This document shows positions 16,659 through 24,873 of a stretch of DNA of 34,589 bases, one piece after another. The DNA lies in assembly GCA_024227135.1 (NCBI GenBank), contig JAAELC010000110.1, positions 1 to 34,589 of the forward strand, given 5' to 3'. This DNA comes from Gammaproteobacteria bacterium (GTDB lineage: Bacteria; Pseudomonadota; Gammaproteobacteria; Chromatiales; Chromatiaceae). The notes under the pieces were generated by a model. That model made no database searches, was not told where the DNA came from, and saw nothing but the letters and a program-made list of their open reading frames with translations. A program made the translations under genes and the position numbers. Numbering within the stretch: the stretch's first letter is position 1; every line of letters begins with the position of its first letter.

Positions 16659-16850
16659 CTCAAGGGCCGCGCAATAAAAAAAACCTGGTTTTGCCCCTCT
16701 TCTGGCCCAGGTTACCCGCCTCATCCTTTAGGTTCTCCCTTCGGGCCTGCGTAAAAACCCGTTCAGACAGATTTTTCCGCGTTGTGGAGAAGGCAGTATT
16801 GAACAGCCATGCACTCCTTTTGTATCCTCGGCTTTGTAACCGGTGCATAG
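16659..16850 (+). repeat. Diverged copy of repeat family 2
   Basis: This copy starts CTCAAGGGCCGCG and follows the 26643 copy through TCTGGCCCAGGTTAC, CCCTTCGGGC, CAGACAGATTTTTC, GCGTTGTGG and CTTTTGTATCCTCGGCT to about CGGTGCATAG. The right terminus is not recognisable. It is clearly older than the 26643 copy. Confidence 0.75.
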
Positions 16851-17229
16851 CCATTCTACCGTTTTTCGTAACCCTACCCACAACGCAGAAGATGAGTAAA
16901 AAGGCCAGTAAGATGGGATGTTTTGTGCTTTCCGCAGCCCTAAACTACGTATTCCGGCCCAGAGCCCTCCGGGCCGTGACCATCGATCAGTTTGTCCTCA
17001 GTATGCTTTCCACAGCTTGACCTATCACCTGACAGCAGTGTGGTTAAGGGTAGAAGCTGGCACCGTTCTTCGCCAACCTACATATTTTCCGCAACCAGAC
17101 CGATTTCTGGTATAACGTAACGAATCCGCCGGTAGATGTCATCGTTTAAGGGAATATGCCGCTGTATACAGCACTGACAATTCAGACCCACTTGCTGCTT
17201 AGCCCTGATGTTGGTACTTCCTTTCATCA
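16851..17229. other. Intergenic region, no gene seen
   Basis: Open frames here are short and lack ribosome-binding sites. It precedes the TIM-barrel protein gene; no clear promoter was identified. Confidence 0.35.
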
Positions 17230-18237
17230 ATGGCTCAAGTGAAAAATAATACGCCTCCCCGCCTGACTTTTTTCTGCGAACTGAATGGATCGGACCTTTC
17301 CGATCTGTTCGATCGCCCCAAGGTTATCCATAGCCTGTCCAGACTGGATGCCAGTGTCAGCCTGGGGATCATCGACCACAGTACAGAACGAGCAAATGTG
17401 GTGAAAAGTCTGAACCAGGCAGGTATCCCGGTTATCGCCTGGCAACTGTTACCCAGATCAGAGGGTTACTGGTACCACATGGGCAATGCACCCGAGGCTG
17501 CTGCAGGCTATGAGGCCTTTACCCGTTGGAGTGAGAAGCATGGTCTTCAATGGTCGGGGATCGGTCTGGACATCGAACCCGATATCCATGAGTTCCAACA
17601 TCTGCTGATAAACAAACGACAGTTGATTCGAGCCATCTTCAAAAGAGGTTGCAGCAGAAAAAAACTGATAGCAGCCCGTAACCGGTATCTCGAACTCGTC
17701 ACCAGAATGCGAAGTGATGGCTACAGGGTGGACGCCTACGAATTCCCATTCATGCAGGATGAGCGCGATATGGGTACCACTTTGTTACAGCGATTGACCG
17801 GGATCGTGGACCTTCCCGTTGATCGACGGGTCGCCATGCTTTATTCCAGTTTCTTCCGGCCTTATGGCACCGCCATACTTTGGGACTACGCCAGGAGGTC
17901 TCAATCAGTGGGCGTGGGCATCACAGGTGGAGGCGTGGAAATGCAGGGGCTGAGTCACAAGAAAGCTCTCAATTGGAGTGAGTTTTCCCATGACCTGCTT
18001 CTAACCCGTCAATGGGTGGATGACATACATATTTTCAGTCTCGAGGGCTGTATCGAGCAGGGATTTCTTGACCGGCTCATCGAGCTTGACTGGGCCCAGA
18101 CGGCTGGACCACCTCCCCAATGGAGAAAAATAGTCGCTGTAGTGCGCAAACTGCTGCGATCAGGCCTCTGGTTGAGTGCCCACCCGGTCCTGCTCACCGC
18201 GATCATCGTACTTGCCGTCTGCTCGGTGGCTGGCTGA
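17230..18237 (+). CDS. Membrane-anchored TIM-barrel (glycoside-hydrolase-like) protein
   Basis: This 335-residue protein is not one I can name. Eight regularly spaced predicted strands (LTFFCELNG, SVSLGIID, IPVIAWQLL, GIGLDIEPD, RVDAYEFPF, RVAMLYSSF, VGVGITGGG, DIHIFSLEG) fit a TIM barrel. Acidic residues D114 and E116 in LDIEPD sit at the end of strand 4, where many glycoside hydrolases carry catalytic acids. Asp/Glu at YEFPF and SLEG sit at other strand ends. Residues 313-333 form a single C-terminal transmembrane segment with a tiny tail. There is no signal peptide, so the barrel would face the cytosol if the tail anchors in C-tail fashion. No strong ribosome-binding site precedes 17230. 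Enzymatic activity is inferred from fold only. Confidence 0.75.
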   Translation: MAQVKNNTPPRLTFFCELNGSDLSDLFDRPKVIHSLSRLDASVSLGIIDHSTERANVVKSLNQAGIPVIAWQLLPRSEGYWYHMGNAPEAAAGYEAFTRWSEKHGLQWSGIGLDIEPDIHEFQHLLINKRQLIRAIFKRGCSRKKLIAARNRYLELVTRMRSDGYRVDAYEFPFMQDERDMGTTLLQRLTGIVDLPVDRRVAMLYSSFFRPYGTAILWDYARRSQSVGVGITGGGVEMQGLSHKKALNWSEFSHDLLLTRQWVDDIHIFSLEGCIEQGFLDRLIELDWAQTAGPPPQWRKIVAVVRKLLRSGLWLSAHPVLLTAIIVLAVCSVAG

Positions 18238-18301
18238 ATCTGCTTCAGTCTGGTAAATGATACCTCACCACGCCCTCACCCTAGTCAGAATTCAAATCGG
18301 C

Positions 18302-19156
18302 TCAACGCAGGTTACGCTTGAAGTTGGGAATATCCGCATTTATTGATTTCGAAAAGTTGGCATAATCCATGGTCACCGTGCCCAGATTCACACCCGTGAA
18401 ATCGGCCCCTTCCACATTGGCATGGCGCATAATGGCACCACTCATCATCGCATAGGAAAGATTGGCGTTACGCAGATCGGATCGGGATAGGTCAGCCGTC
18501 TGAAGGACTGCTTTGGCAAGGTGGGCTCCCACCAGTCTGGCCCGCTGCAGGTTGGTACGGGTAAGAATAGCTGGCTGCTGGGTTTCTTCACCACTCAATT
18601 GAGCACCACTGAGGTCAACACCGTTAAGATTTGCATAGTTCAGGTGGGCACCACACAAGTCACTGTTACTCAGATCACACCCTTGCATATCGGCTTTATT
18701 GAGTCTTGCTTCGCAAATCGATGCCTCTTTCAGGTCTGCCCCCCGAAGATTGGCATGCTGTAGAATCGCATAGCTCAAATCAGCCCGTTCGAGTATTGCG
18801 TGGCTGAGATTGATATCCTGCATGTTGGTCCCGATCAGGGTAGCGCCCACCAGGCTGGCGTTGGAAAGATCCGCTGGCCTGAACCCCGACTGTCCTCCCA
18901 GCACAGCCTTACTCAAATTCGCACCATCCATGACAGCATTAGCCATTCTCGCTCCCTGAAGTGTGGCGTTTCGCAGATTGGCATCAGTGAGATCCGCTTC
19001 ATCCAGAATAGTGTTCGTGAGAACTGCCGACCCCAGATCCGCACCATGAAGATCGGCACCGGTCAAGTCCAACTCTCGCAGATCCGCACCCTGCAACGTT
19101 TCTGCGTCCAGGGTATAGAGTACATTACCGGTCTCACGCTCACGTATTTCTATCAT
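18302..19156 (-). CDS. Pentapeptide-repeat protein
   Basis: This 284-residue protein is built almost wholly from tandem A(D/N)Lxx pentapeptides from residue 22 to 270 (for example GADLHGADLGSAVL, YAILQHANLRGADL), which fold into a right-handed quadrilateral beta-helix. A short cap of about 20 residues (MIEIRERETGNVLYTLDAE) precedes the repeats. Two breaks occur, near GGQSGFRPADLS and SGEETQQPAILT, and probably form loops. GGGGGAG lies just upstream of the start at 19156. There is no signal peptide or fused domain. Some relatives such as Qnr and MfpA mimic DNA to protect gyrase; this protein lacks their recognisable loops, so its role is unknown. It is convergent to the TIM-barrel gene. Confidence 0.93.
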   Translation of the reverse strand: MIEIRERETGNVLYTLDAETLQGADLRELDLTGADLHGADLGSAVLTNTILDEADLTDANLRNATLQGARMANAVMDGANLSKAVLGGQSGFRPADLSNASLVGATLIGTNMQDINLSHAILERADLSYAILQHANLRGADLKEASICEARLNKADMQGCDLSNSDLCGAHLNYANLNGVDLSGAQLSGEETQQPAILTRTNLQRARLVGAHLAKAVLQTADLSRSDLRNANLSYAMMSGAIMRHANVEGADFTGVNLGTVTMDYANFSKSINADIPNFKRNLR

Positions 19157-19222
19157 CGCTCCCCCCAGAATCTAAAAATTCAAGTCACCTGACCCTGCTG
19201 CACCCATACCCAATCCGAGGCT

Positions 19223-19387
19223 TAGGGCCGCGGAAATTAATGAGTATCCAGAAATTGCGCTGGATTTTGGTTCAGATTCAAGGCGTGGAAAGGGGCGCAC
19301 AGCTTTTCTATGCAACCTTTTCCACAACGCGGAAGCTGGACCAAAAGACGAGCAAGACTGGATAATTGTTTTTTCCCGCGGCCCTTA
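19223..19387 (-). mobile_element. Compact copy of repeat family 2 with both ends
   Basis: The 165-bp copy has ends TAGGGCCGCGG and CCGCGGCCCTTA, which are inverted repeats. Read on the minus strand it matches the start of the 26643 copy (CAATTATCCAGTCTTGCTCG, TCTTTTGGTCCAG). It then skips about 65 bp and resumes at GCGTTGTGGAAAAGGTTGC and CACGCCTTGAATCTGAACC. It looks like an internally deleted derivative. No clear target duplication was seen. Confidence 0.8.
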
Positions 19388-19730
19388 CCCTGTGGTCTTT
19401 CTCAAATTCTCAAACAGGATTATCTGTCCAAGTCTACCACCGTTTCTGTCACGGATGGCACCATCAATACCATTACCTGGCAAAATCCATATTTATCCGA
19501 AAGTTATATACAAGCAAAGAAACGTTTCGACAATAACAATCGACTGCGGCAGGGGCGAGTATCGACCGAACAGCACCCGGAGTTCACCCGGGCACTCAGC
19601 TGGGCTTCCAGCCAAGCCATCGCCAGGTGATGACAGATTGGTAACAAAGTGGCACCGGAAACGCTCAGATATCCCCGTCCGCTACCAAACTGAAGGAGTA
19701 CCTATATAATCTCCCGATGCTGCCGAAAAC
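19388..19730. other. Intergenic region between two repeats, no gene seen
   Basis: Two overlapping open frames cross this stretch, but neither has a ribosome-binding site nor resembles a protein. It ends with the left copy of the 8-bp direct repeat CCGAAAAC (19723-19730) that flanks the next element. Confidence 0.35.
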
Positions 19731-19869
19731 GTAACTGCTTCCCCCAGAGATTACCCCCATGGGCGGTCTGTGGAGGAAGTGTCTTTGGCATGAATGCCAA
19801 AGCCAAGCCTGCAGGGAGGTGTGTACGGCGGCTGCCGCAACAAATTGCCTGTGCGGAGTGAGTTGTTAC
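19731..19869 (+). mobile_element. MITE-like element, family 1, copy C, with perfect 8-bp target duplication
   Basis: The 139-bp copy runs from GTAACTGCTTCCCCC to GAGTGAGTTGTTAC. It is flanked by identical 8-mers CCGAAAAC at 19723-19730 and 19870-19877. The internal hairpin and GGTCTGTGGAGGAAGTG are conserved. It lies 83 bp before the MoxR ATPase start. The MoxR reading frame is open through part of the element, which creates a spurious upstream start. Confidence 0.92.
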
Positions 19870-19952
19870 CCGAAAACAATAGACAGTCTGGCGCGGTGTC
19901 AAACAGCCTGAAGATGATTCTTTACAAAGCGGAACCAGGTATTTGCAGGGAC

Positions 19953-20909
19953 ATGGATATTTTGAACAGGCAACTTCATACGCCATTGGCTATCTACCAG
20001 GCGCTTTTCAGCAACATCGAAAAGGTTATCACAGGCAAGCACAAGGCAATCCGCCTCTGCCTCGGGGCATTCGCCAGCGGCGTTCATGTGCTGCTCGAGG
20101 ACGTCCCGGGAACGGGAAAAACCACCCTCGCCAAAGCACTCGCCCGTTCTGTCGATGCCAATTTTCAGCGCATACAGTTTACCCCTGACCTGCTACCCTC
20201 TGACATTCTGGGCGTTAACATGTTTCGGCAGAGTGACCAGGCTTTTCATTTCCTGAAAGGCCCGATTTTCTCCAGCATCCTGCTGTCCGATGAGATCAAT
20301 CGAGCCTCTCCAAGAACCCAGTCAGCGCTGCTGGAAGCCATGGCTGAAAACCAGGTGAGTATTGATGGGGTCCGACATCAGCTGGACGAGATGTTCTTCG
20401 TTATCGCTACCCAGAACCCAGTGGAATCCCATGGTACCTACCCGCTTCCCGAAGCCCAGATGGATCGTTTCGGCATTCGCTTCACACTGGGCTATGTCTC
20501 TCCTCAGGAGGAGGTTGATATTCTGGAAGCCCAGAACAATCAACACCCATTGGACGAGCTCAAGTCCTGTGCCAGTGCAGCGGACGCTGCGCTGCTGAGA
20601 AAAGCCGTGCTCCAGGTGCGCGTCAGCGAAGAAATCAAGCGATACATCGTAGACCTGGTAGGAGCCACCCGTTCCTGCAAGGGCGTCCGCCTGGGCGCCA
20701 GCCCCAGAGCTTCATTGACCCTGATGCGACTCAGCCAGGCGTTGGCATTGTTCGATGGAGCGGATTTTGTCACTCCCGATCAGATACAGGAAGCGGCAAT
20801 CCCGGTCATTGCCCATCGATTGACCATAGACCCCGAGGCGAAATTTTCGGGGGCATCCGCATCGGCTATCGTGGAAGAGATCGTCGATCGACTGCCGGTA
20901 CCAACCTGA
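19953..20909 (+). CDS. MoxR-family AAA+ ATPase
   Basis: This 318-residue protein has Walker A VPGTGKTT (51-58), Walker B LLSDEINRA (110-118), sensor 1 ATQNP (152-156) and the EAQMDRF motif (167-173) typical of MoxR. The AAA lid follows at about 195-310. Start 19953 gives the usual family length. An ATG at 19914 (331 residues) is also possible, since AGGG sits only 2 nt before 19953. The frame continues upstream into the MITE, but that part is not protein-like. MoxR ATPases act as chaperone-like partners, often with VWA proteins. Here the partner genes are DUF58 and a transglutaminase, a widespread trio whose substrate is generally unknown. The DUF58 gene follows after 9 nt. Confidence 0.93.
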   Translation: MDILNRQLHTPLAIYQALFSNIEKVITGKHKAIRLCLGAFASGVHVLLEDVPGTGKTTLAKALARSVDANFQRIQFTPDLLPSDILGVNMFRQSDQAFHFLKGPIFSSILLSDEINRASPRTQSALLEAMAENQVSIDGVRHQLDEMFFVIATQNPVESHGTYPLPEAQMDRFGIRFTLGYVSPQEEVDILEAQNNQHPLDELKSCASAADAALLRKAVLQVRVSEEIKRYIVDLVGATRSCKGVRLGASPRASLTLMRLSQALALFDGADFVTPDQIQEAAIPVIAHRLTIDPEAKFSGASASAIVEEIVDRLPVPT

Positions 20910-20918
20910 GAGACTCCC

Positions 20919-22259
20919 ATGCGCCGGCTGCTCTACCGCAACTTCAAACGATTTCATCGCACCAGCCGCTGGTTGCGACGACGCTTCACCCCCACCGGTT
21001 TCCTGATGACAGGCATTCTGGTATCCGCAGGCGTTGTCGGGATCGATACACGCTACACCATGGCCTATCAGATCGCCAGTCTGGCTATGTCACTCATCAT
21101 TTTGAGTTTTTTGAGTGGTATATGGGTACGGCCACGTTTTACGGTGGAGCGTTTCCTGCCAGATTTCACGACCGCCGGAGAGGCATTCGAGTACAAAGTC
21201 AGAATTCGAAACTTAACGGCAAAAAGTCAGGTTGGCCTGTTCGTGAGGGAAAGACCGGATACGGGACTGCCCGGGTTCGATGAGTTTATCAATGCCCGAG
21301 AACCTGGAGAAGAGAAACGTAATCGCTTCGATCGCATTGTCGGTTATCCTCGCTGGGAATGGCTGGTGTCCCAGTTTCAGGGGGCAGACGTGGACGACAC
21401 CCCATTGCCTCCAATTCCACCTGGAGGGCAAATAGAAGTCAACCTGAAGCTGACCCCCCGGCGTCGCGGACACATCGAGCTTGAGGGCCTGACGATTATT
21501 CGACCGGATCCCCTCGGGCTGATGAAAACCGCCATCGAAACTGAACTCCCCGAGACACTCCTTGCACTTCCCGGAAGAGTGCCGGTACCAGCCATCGACC
21601 TCCCCGGATCCAGACACTTTCAACCAGGAGGGATTACCCAGATCTCCTCTGTGGGGGATGCCGAGGAGTTTTTCTCCCTTCGGGACTATCAGCCCGGAGA
21701 TGCCCTGCACCGGGTACATTGGCGCAGCTGGGCTCGCACAGGCAAGGCTGTCGTCAAAGAGTTTCAAGAGGAATACTTCGTCCGATTCGGTCTGGTACTC
21801 GATACGTTCGTGCAACCCCGGCAGGCACATTTACTGGAGGACGCTGTCACGCTGGCGGCTTCTTTCGTCAGCAGAAAGGACTCACCGGATGCGCTTCTTG
21901 ATCTTATGTTCGTGGGTACCCAGACCTACTGCTTCACTTCCGGACGGGGTCTGCTGTCCACCTCACGAATGCTCGAAATCCTGGCCTGTGTAGGACCGAG
22001 CCAGGATCGGCAGTTTGACTCATTGAGACAGGTGTTAGGCACACGCGCCGACCAACTGAGCAGTTGCATCTGCGTTCTGCTCTCCTGGGACGATGCGAGA
22101 CGCGCACTCGTCAAGTGGTTACGGATAAAGGGTATCGCCGTGGATGTCGTGCTGATCAGCGATCAATCGGGGGATATAGACCCGGGCCCCATGAGAGACA
22201 GCGTAGAACACTTTCATATCGTCGAAAGCGGAAAGGCAGCCACTGCCTTCACCGGATAA
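20919..22259 (+). CDS. DUF58 domain membrane protein
   Basis: This 446-residue protein has a very basic N-terminus and two hydrophobic segments (about 27-42 and 50-68). A beta-rich region follows, then the DUF58 signature at 247-282 (EEFFSLRDYQPGDALHRVHW, then WARTGKAVVKEF). The C-terminal part has the VWA-like fold seen in this family (FGLVLDTF near residue 290). It lies between moxR (9 nt) and the transglutaminase, whose ATG overlaps its TAA. It probably works at the inner membrane with the MoxR ATPase. Confidence 0.92.
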   Translation: MRRLLYRNFKRFHRTSRWLRRRFTPTGFLMTGILVSAGVVGIDTRYTMAYQIASLAMSLIILSFLSGIWVRPRFTVERFLPDFTTAGEAFEYKVRIRNLTAKSQVGLFVRERPDTGLPGFDEFINAREPGEEKRNRFDRIVGYPRWEWLVSQFQGADVDDTPLPPIPPGGQIEVNLKLTPRRRGHIELEGLTIIRPDPLGLMKTAIETELPETLLALPGRVPVPAIDLPGSRHFQPGGITQISSVGDAEEFFSLRDYQPGDALHRVHWRSWARTGKAVVKEFQEEYFVRFGLVLDTFVQPRQAHLLEDAVTLAASFVSRKDSPDALLDLMFVGTQTYCFTSGRGLLSTSRMLEILACVGPSQDRQFDSLRQVLGTRADQLSSCICVLLSWDDARRALVKWLRIKGIAVDVVLISDQSGDIDPGPMRDSVEHFHIVESGKAATAFTG

Positions 22260-24250
22260 TGCACCAGGCTCCCTTTATAATCGCAGCAGGACTGATCTTC
22301 TGGTCCTGGCAGACCGGGTACTGGCTGGTGGGTCTGCCCACGGCACTCTTGCTCGAAGGGTCTCGATTCACCTCTGCCAGATGGGTTCTCGACAAGCGGG
22401 ATTTCAATCGGATCGTCGATATTTCAGTATTACTTTTCCTGGCGACCACACTCTACCTGGTGACCAGCGAGCGTTCCTTTGAAGCGTTCAACACGGTGCT
22501 GATCTGGCTTCCGGCAAGCGCGTTGCTCCTGCTAGCAGCCCAGAAATTCAGTACCATCGGCAGGATTCCGCTGACTTCTCTTTTTTTCTCCCTGCGCCTG
22601 CTGGAATCCGGAAGAAAAAACACTTTCTCAAACCGACTAATCGACCTGACCCTTCCCTACTTTGGAATCTGCCTGCTGGCAGCCAGTGGCGCCAACCAGC
22701 GCACCTTCTGGTTCTACCCTGCACTAGTTGCATTGATTGCATGGGGACTCTGGTTTCAACGATCCCTGCGGTTTCATAAGGGTACCTGGGTGGGCATGGT
22801 TCTCATTGCCAGTCTTGCCGGGTACGGCGTCATGTCAGGGTTTCTGGCCGGTCAGGCTCAAATACAGAGCATAGTGCTGGAATGGTTTGAAAATTACCGG
22901 GACAACCGGGCAGACCCTTACCGGAGCCGCACAGCATTGGGATATGTCGGAACGTTAAAACAATCGGATGACATCCTGTTCCGGGTCGAACCCGAGTTTC
23001 CTGCTACCTCGCCGATACTGCTTCGGGATGCCAGCTATAACCTTTTTACCAAAGGTATCTGGTTTGCCGAGCAAGCCGGATTCAAGCGACTGGAAGCGGA
23101 TGCCGATGCGACGACCTGGCAATTTTCAATCCAGCGGGATAAAGCCCGACACCTGATCATATCCGCACAAACCAATGCTCATGGAGATGGCCTGCTGGCA
23201 ATGCCCAGAGGGGCATTTCGGCTTGAAGGTTTACCAGCGGCGGAGGTGGAACGAAATGGCCTGGGAGCCGTAAAGGTCGAAAACGGACCTCCCTTGATCA
23301 GTTACAGAGTCAGTTTCAACGAAGACTATTCCACGGACGCGCCTCCGGGAGACCTGGACACCTATGTTCCTCCCTCCCATGAAAAACTGATCGACACACT
23401 CGCGACAAAGCTCGACCTTTCCTCAGCCTCACCTGTGACTGCGATACAACGTGTAGCCGAGTATTTCGATCAGGGGTTCACCTACTCCCTCACCCAGGGC
23501 GAACGGGAATCCGATACCTCTCCACTGGCCCACTTTCTGGAGACGGAAAAATCCGGACATTGCGAATATTATGCCACGGCCACCGTACTCCTGCTGCGAC
23601 AGGCGGGGATTCCGACCCGTTACGCCACGGGATACTCGGCACAAGAGTATAGCTGGCTGGACGATGCTTATCTGGTGCGCAAGCGACATGGTCATGCCTG
23701 GGCACTGGCTTATGTCGATGGCCGCTGGAACAATATCGATAACACCCCGTCGGTCTGGCGAGCCTTGGAGGAAAACTCGAGTTCAAGTATGCAGCCCTTT
23801 TCGGATTTTTTCTCATTCCTCAAGCATCGCTGGCAACGATGGCGATGGAGTGAAAATCAGGAAGGGGACAGCGTTGCCTATCTTATCCTGCTGTTGATCC
23901 CTCTGATACTGTTACTGGCCTGGAGGCTTTCAAAAAAAAGACACCAGAAAACCTTAGTAACTGAGCCTGTCATGGTGCTGGCATCCAAACCCCACCCAGG
24001 CAGCGATTCACCCTTTTACGCAATCATCGATCGGCTGAATCGAGAGGGTCATGTCCGTGCGCCTGGAGAATCGGCAAGCGATTGGTTGAAACGCATCGAA
24101 CCATTTCGACAGGTTAACCCCGAAACCCGCACTGAACTCCCGTTTCTGCTGGAACTGCACTACAGATACCGATTCGACCCCATAGGAATAACGGCTCAAC
24201 AGAAAAGCCAATTAGAATCCGGTGCACGGAAATGGCTGGAAGGAAATTGA
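22259..24250 (+). CDS. TgpA-like membrane transglutaminase-family protein
   Basis: This 663-residue protein starts at an ATG overlapping the DUF58 stop (TAATG). Residues 1-200 contain five to six hydrophobic segments (DUF3488-like). A periplasmic transglutaminase-like domain spans about 390-500, with catalytic Cys435 (GHCEYYA), His479 (RHGHAWA) and Asp494 (NIDNTP). One more transmembrane segment lies at 539-556. A cytosolic DUF4129-like tail ends with LHYRYRFDPIG. Pseudomonas TgpA has this layout and is essential there, with a presumed cell-envelope role. Together with MoxR and DUF58 it forms a conserved operon. The substrate is not known. Confidence 0.93.
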   Translation: MHQAPFIIAAGLIFWSWQTGYWLVGLPTALLLEGSRFTSARWVLDKRDFNRIVDISVLLFLATTLYLVTSERSFEAFNTVLIWLPASALLLLAAQKFSTIGRIPLTSLFFSLRLLESGRKNTFSNRLIDLTLPYFGICLLAASGANQRTFWFYPALVALIAWGLWFQRSLRFHKGTWVGMVLIASLAGYGVMSGFLAGQAQIQSIVLEWFENYRDNRADPYRSRTALGYVGTLKQSDDILFRVEPEFPATSPILLRDASYNLFTKGIWFAEQAGFKRLEADADATTWQFSIQRDKARHLIISAQTNAHGDGLLAMPRGAFRLEGLPAAEVERNGLGAVKVENGPPLISYRVSFNEDYSTDAPPGDLDTYVPPSHEKLIDTLATKLDLSSASPVTAIQRVAEYFDQGFTYSLTQGERESDTSPLAHFLETEKSGHCEYYATATVLLLRQAGIPTRYATGYSAQEYSWLDDAYLVRKRHGHAWALAYVDGRWNNIDNTPSVWRALEENSSSSMQPFSDFFSFLKHRWQRWRWSENQEGDSVAYLILLLIPLILLLAWRLSKKRHQKTLVTEPVMVLASKPHPGSDSPFYAIIDRLNREGHVRAPGESASDWLKRIEPFRQVNPETRTELPFLLELHYRYRFDPIGITAQQKSQLESGARKWLEGN

Positions 24251-24272
24251 CTGTCGAACCTATGCATCAATC

Positions 24273-24287
24273 GGGGTGAGCAGTTAC
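24273..24287 (-). repeat. Solitary terminal repeat of family 1
   Basis: GGGGTGAGCAGTTAC is the exact reverse complement of the first 15 bases of copy A, but no element body is attached. It lies just after the transglutaminase stop and may be the relic of an excised or deleted copy. Confidence 0.5.
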
Positions 24288-24336
24288 AACTGATCATTGA
24301 TACGGCGTATCCCGGCAAAACGGAATGCTTGCACTT

Positions 24337-24687
24337 CTACAGCTCTCTCACCACTTTTTCTTGATTTATTCGATCAACGATTGCCAGGTATCTTTTTTCA
24401 TTTCCGAACATGGCGAATCCGTACAGGATGATTACTGCCACCATCGACAGGCATAAGAGCATAACCACCGGCAACAGCAAGGCCATTGTTTCCAGTGTCA
24501 CCCTGTCAATGCTGTTAGCCGCAAGCCGATCAGCAACTTCAAGGGGGTTGGTCAGCATCGGATTTTTCAGCATCAGCCAGGCCGTCAGCAAGCCCAAAAG
24601 CACTAGAAGAAAAACGGCGACCCATGGCCAGAGACGTATCAATCGCCGGCGTCTCTCGACAAAATCCTGTTCCTTTGCTGACAACAT
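24337..24687 (-). CDS. Small two-transmembrane hypothetical protein
   Basis: This 116-residue protein has a basic N-terminus (ERRRRLIRLWPW) and two hydrophobic segments (about 19-41 and 68-93). The C-terminal tail is charged (GNEKRYLAIVDRINQEKVVREL). AGAGG lies 7 nt upstream of the start at 24687. I do not recognise the family. It is convergent to the transglutaminase gene and downstream of the cysteine synthase fusion on the same strand, 190 bp away. Confidence 0.75.
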   Translation of the reverse strand: MLSAKEQDFVERRRRLIRLWPWVAVFLLVLLGLLTAWLMLKNPMLTNPLEVADRLAANSIDRVTLETMALLLPVVMLLCLSMVAVIILYGFAMFGNEKRYLAIVDRINQEKVVREL

Positions 24688-24873
24688 GCCACACCTCTGC
24701 TGGAGATACTCAACTCAATAAATGATGCCCGGACACCGGTTACCGATGGTGAATAAACAGGCCAATCCGATACTTCCCTGGGGGAGAAGTACAGGATCTG
24801 TAACCGTCCGGTTTACCCAGAGGGAAATACCACAAAGCAAATGGATACACTACTCAGTGCAGTACTCCCGATA

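Noticed and set aside
18302-19156. Short-period DNA repetition suggesting a repeat array or CRISPR
   Set aside because: The 15-bp periodicity comes from the pentapeptide codons; there are no identical repeats with unique spacers.
19310-19709. Two overlapping plus-strand frames of about 105 residues
   Set aside because: They begin in a repeat copy, lack ribosome-binding sites and have no protein-like composition.
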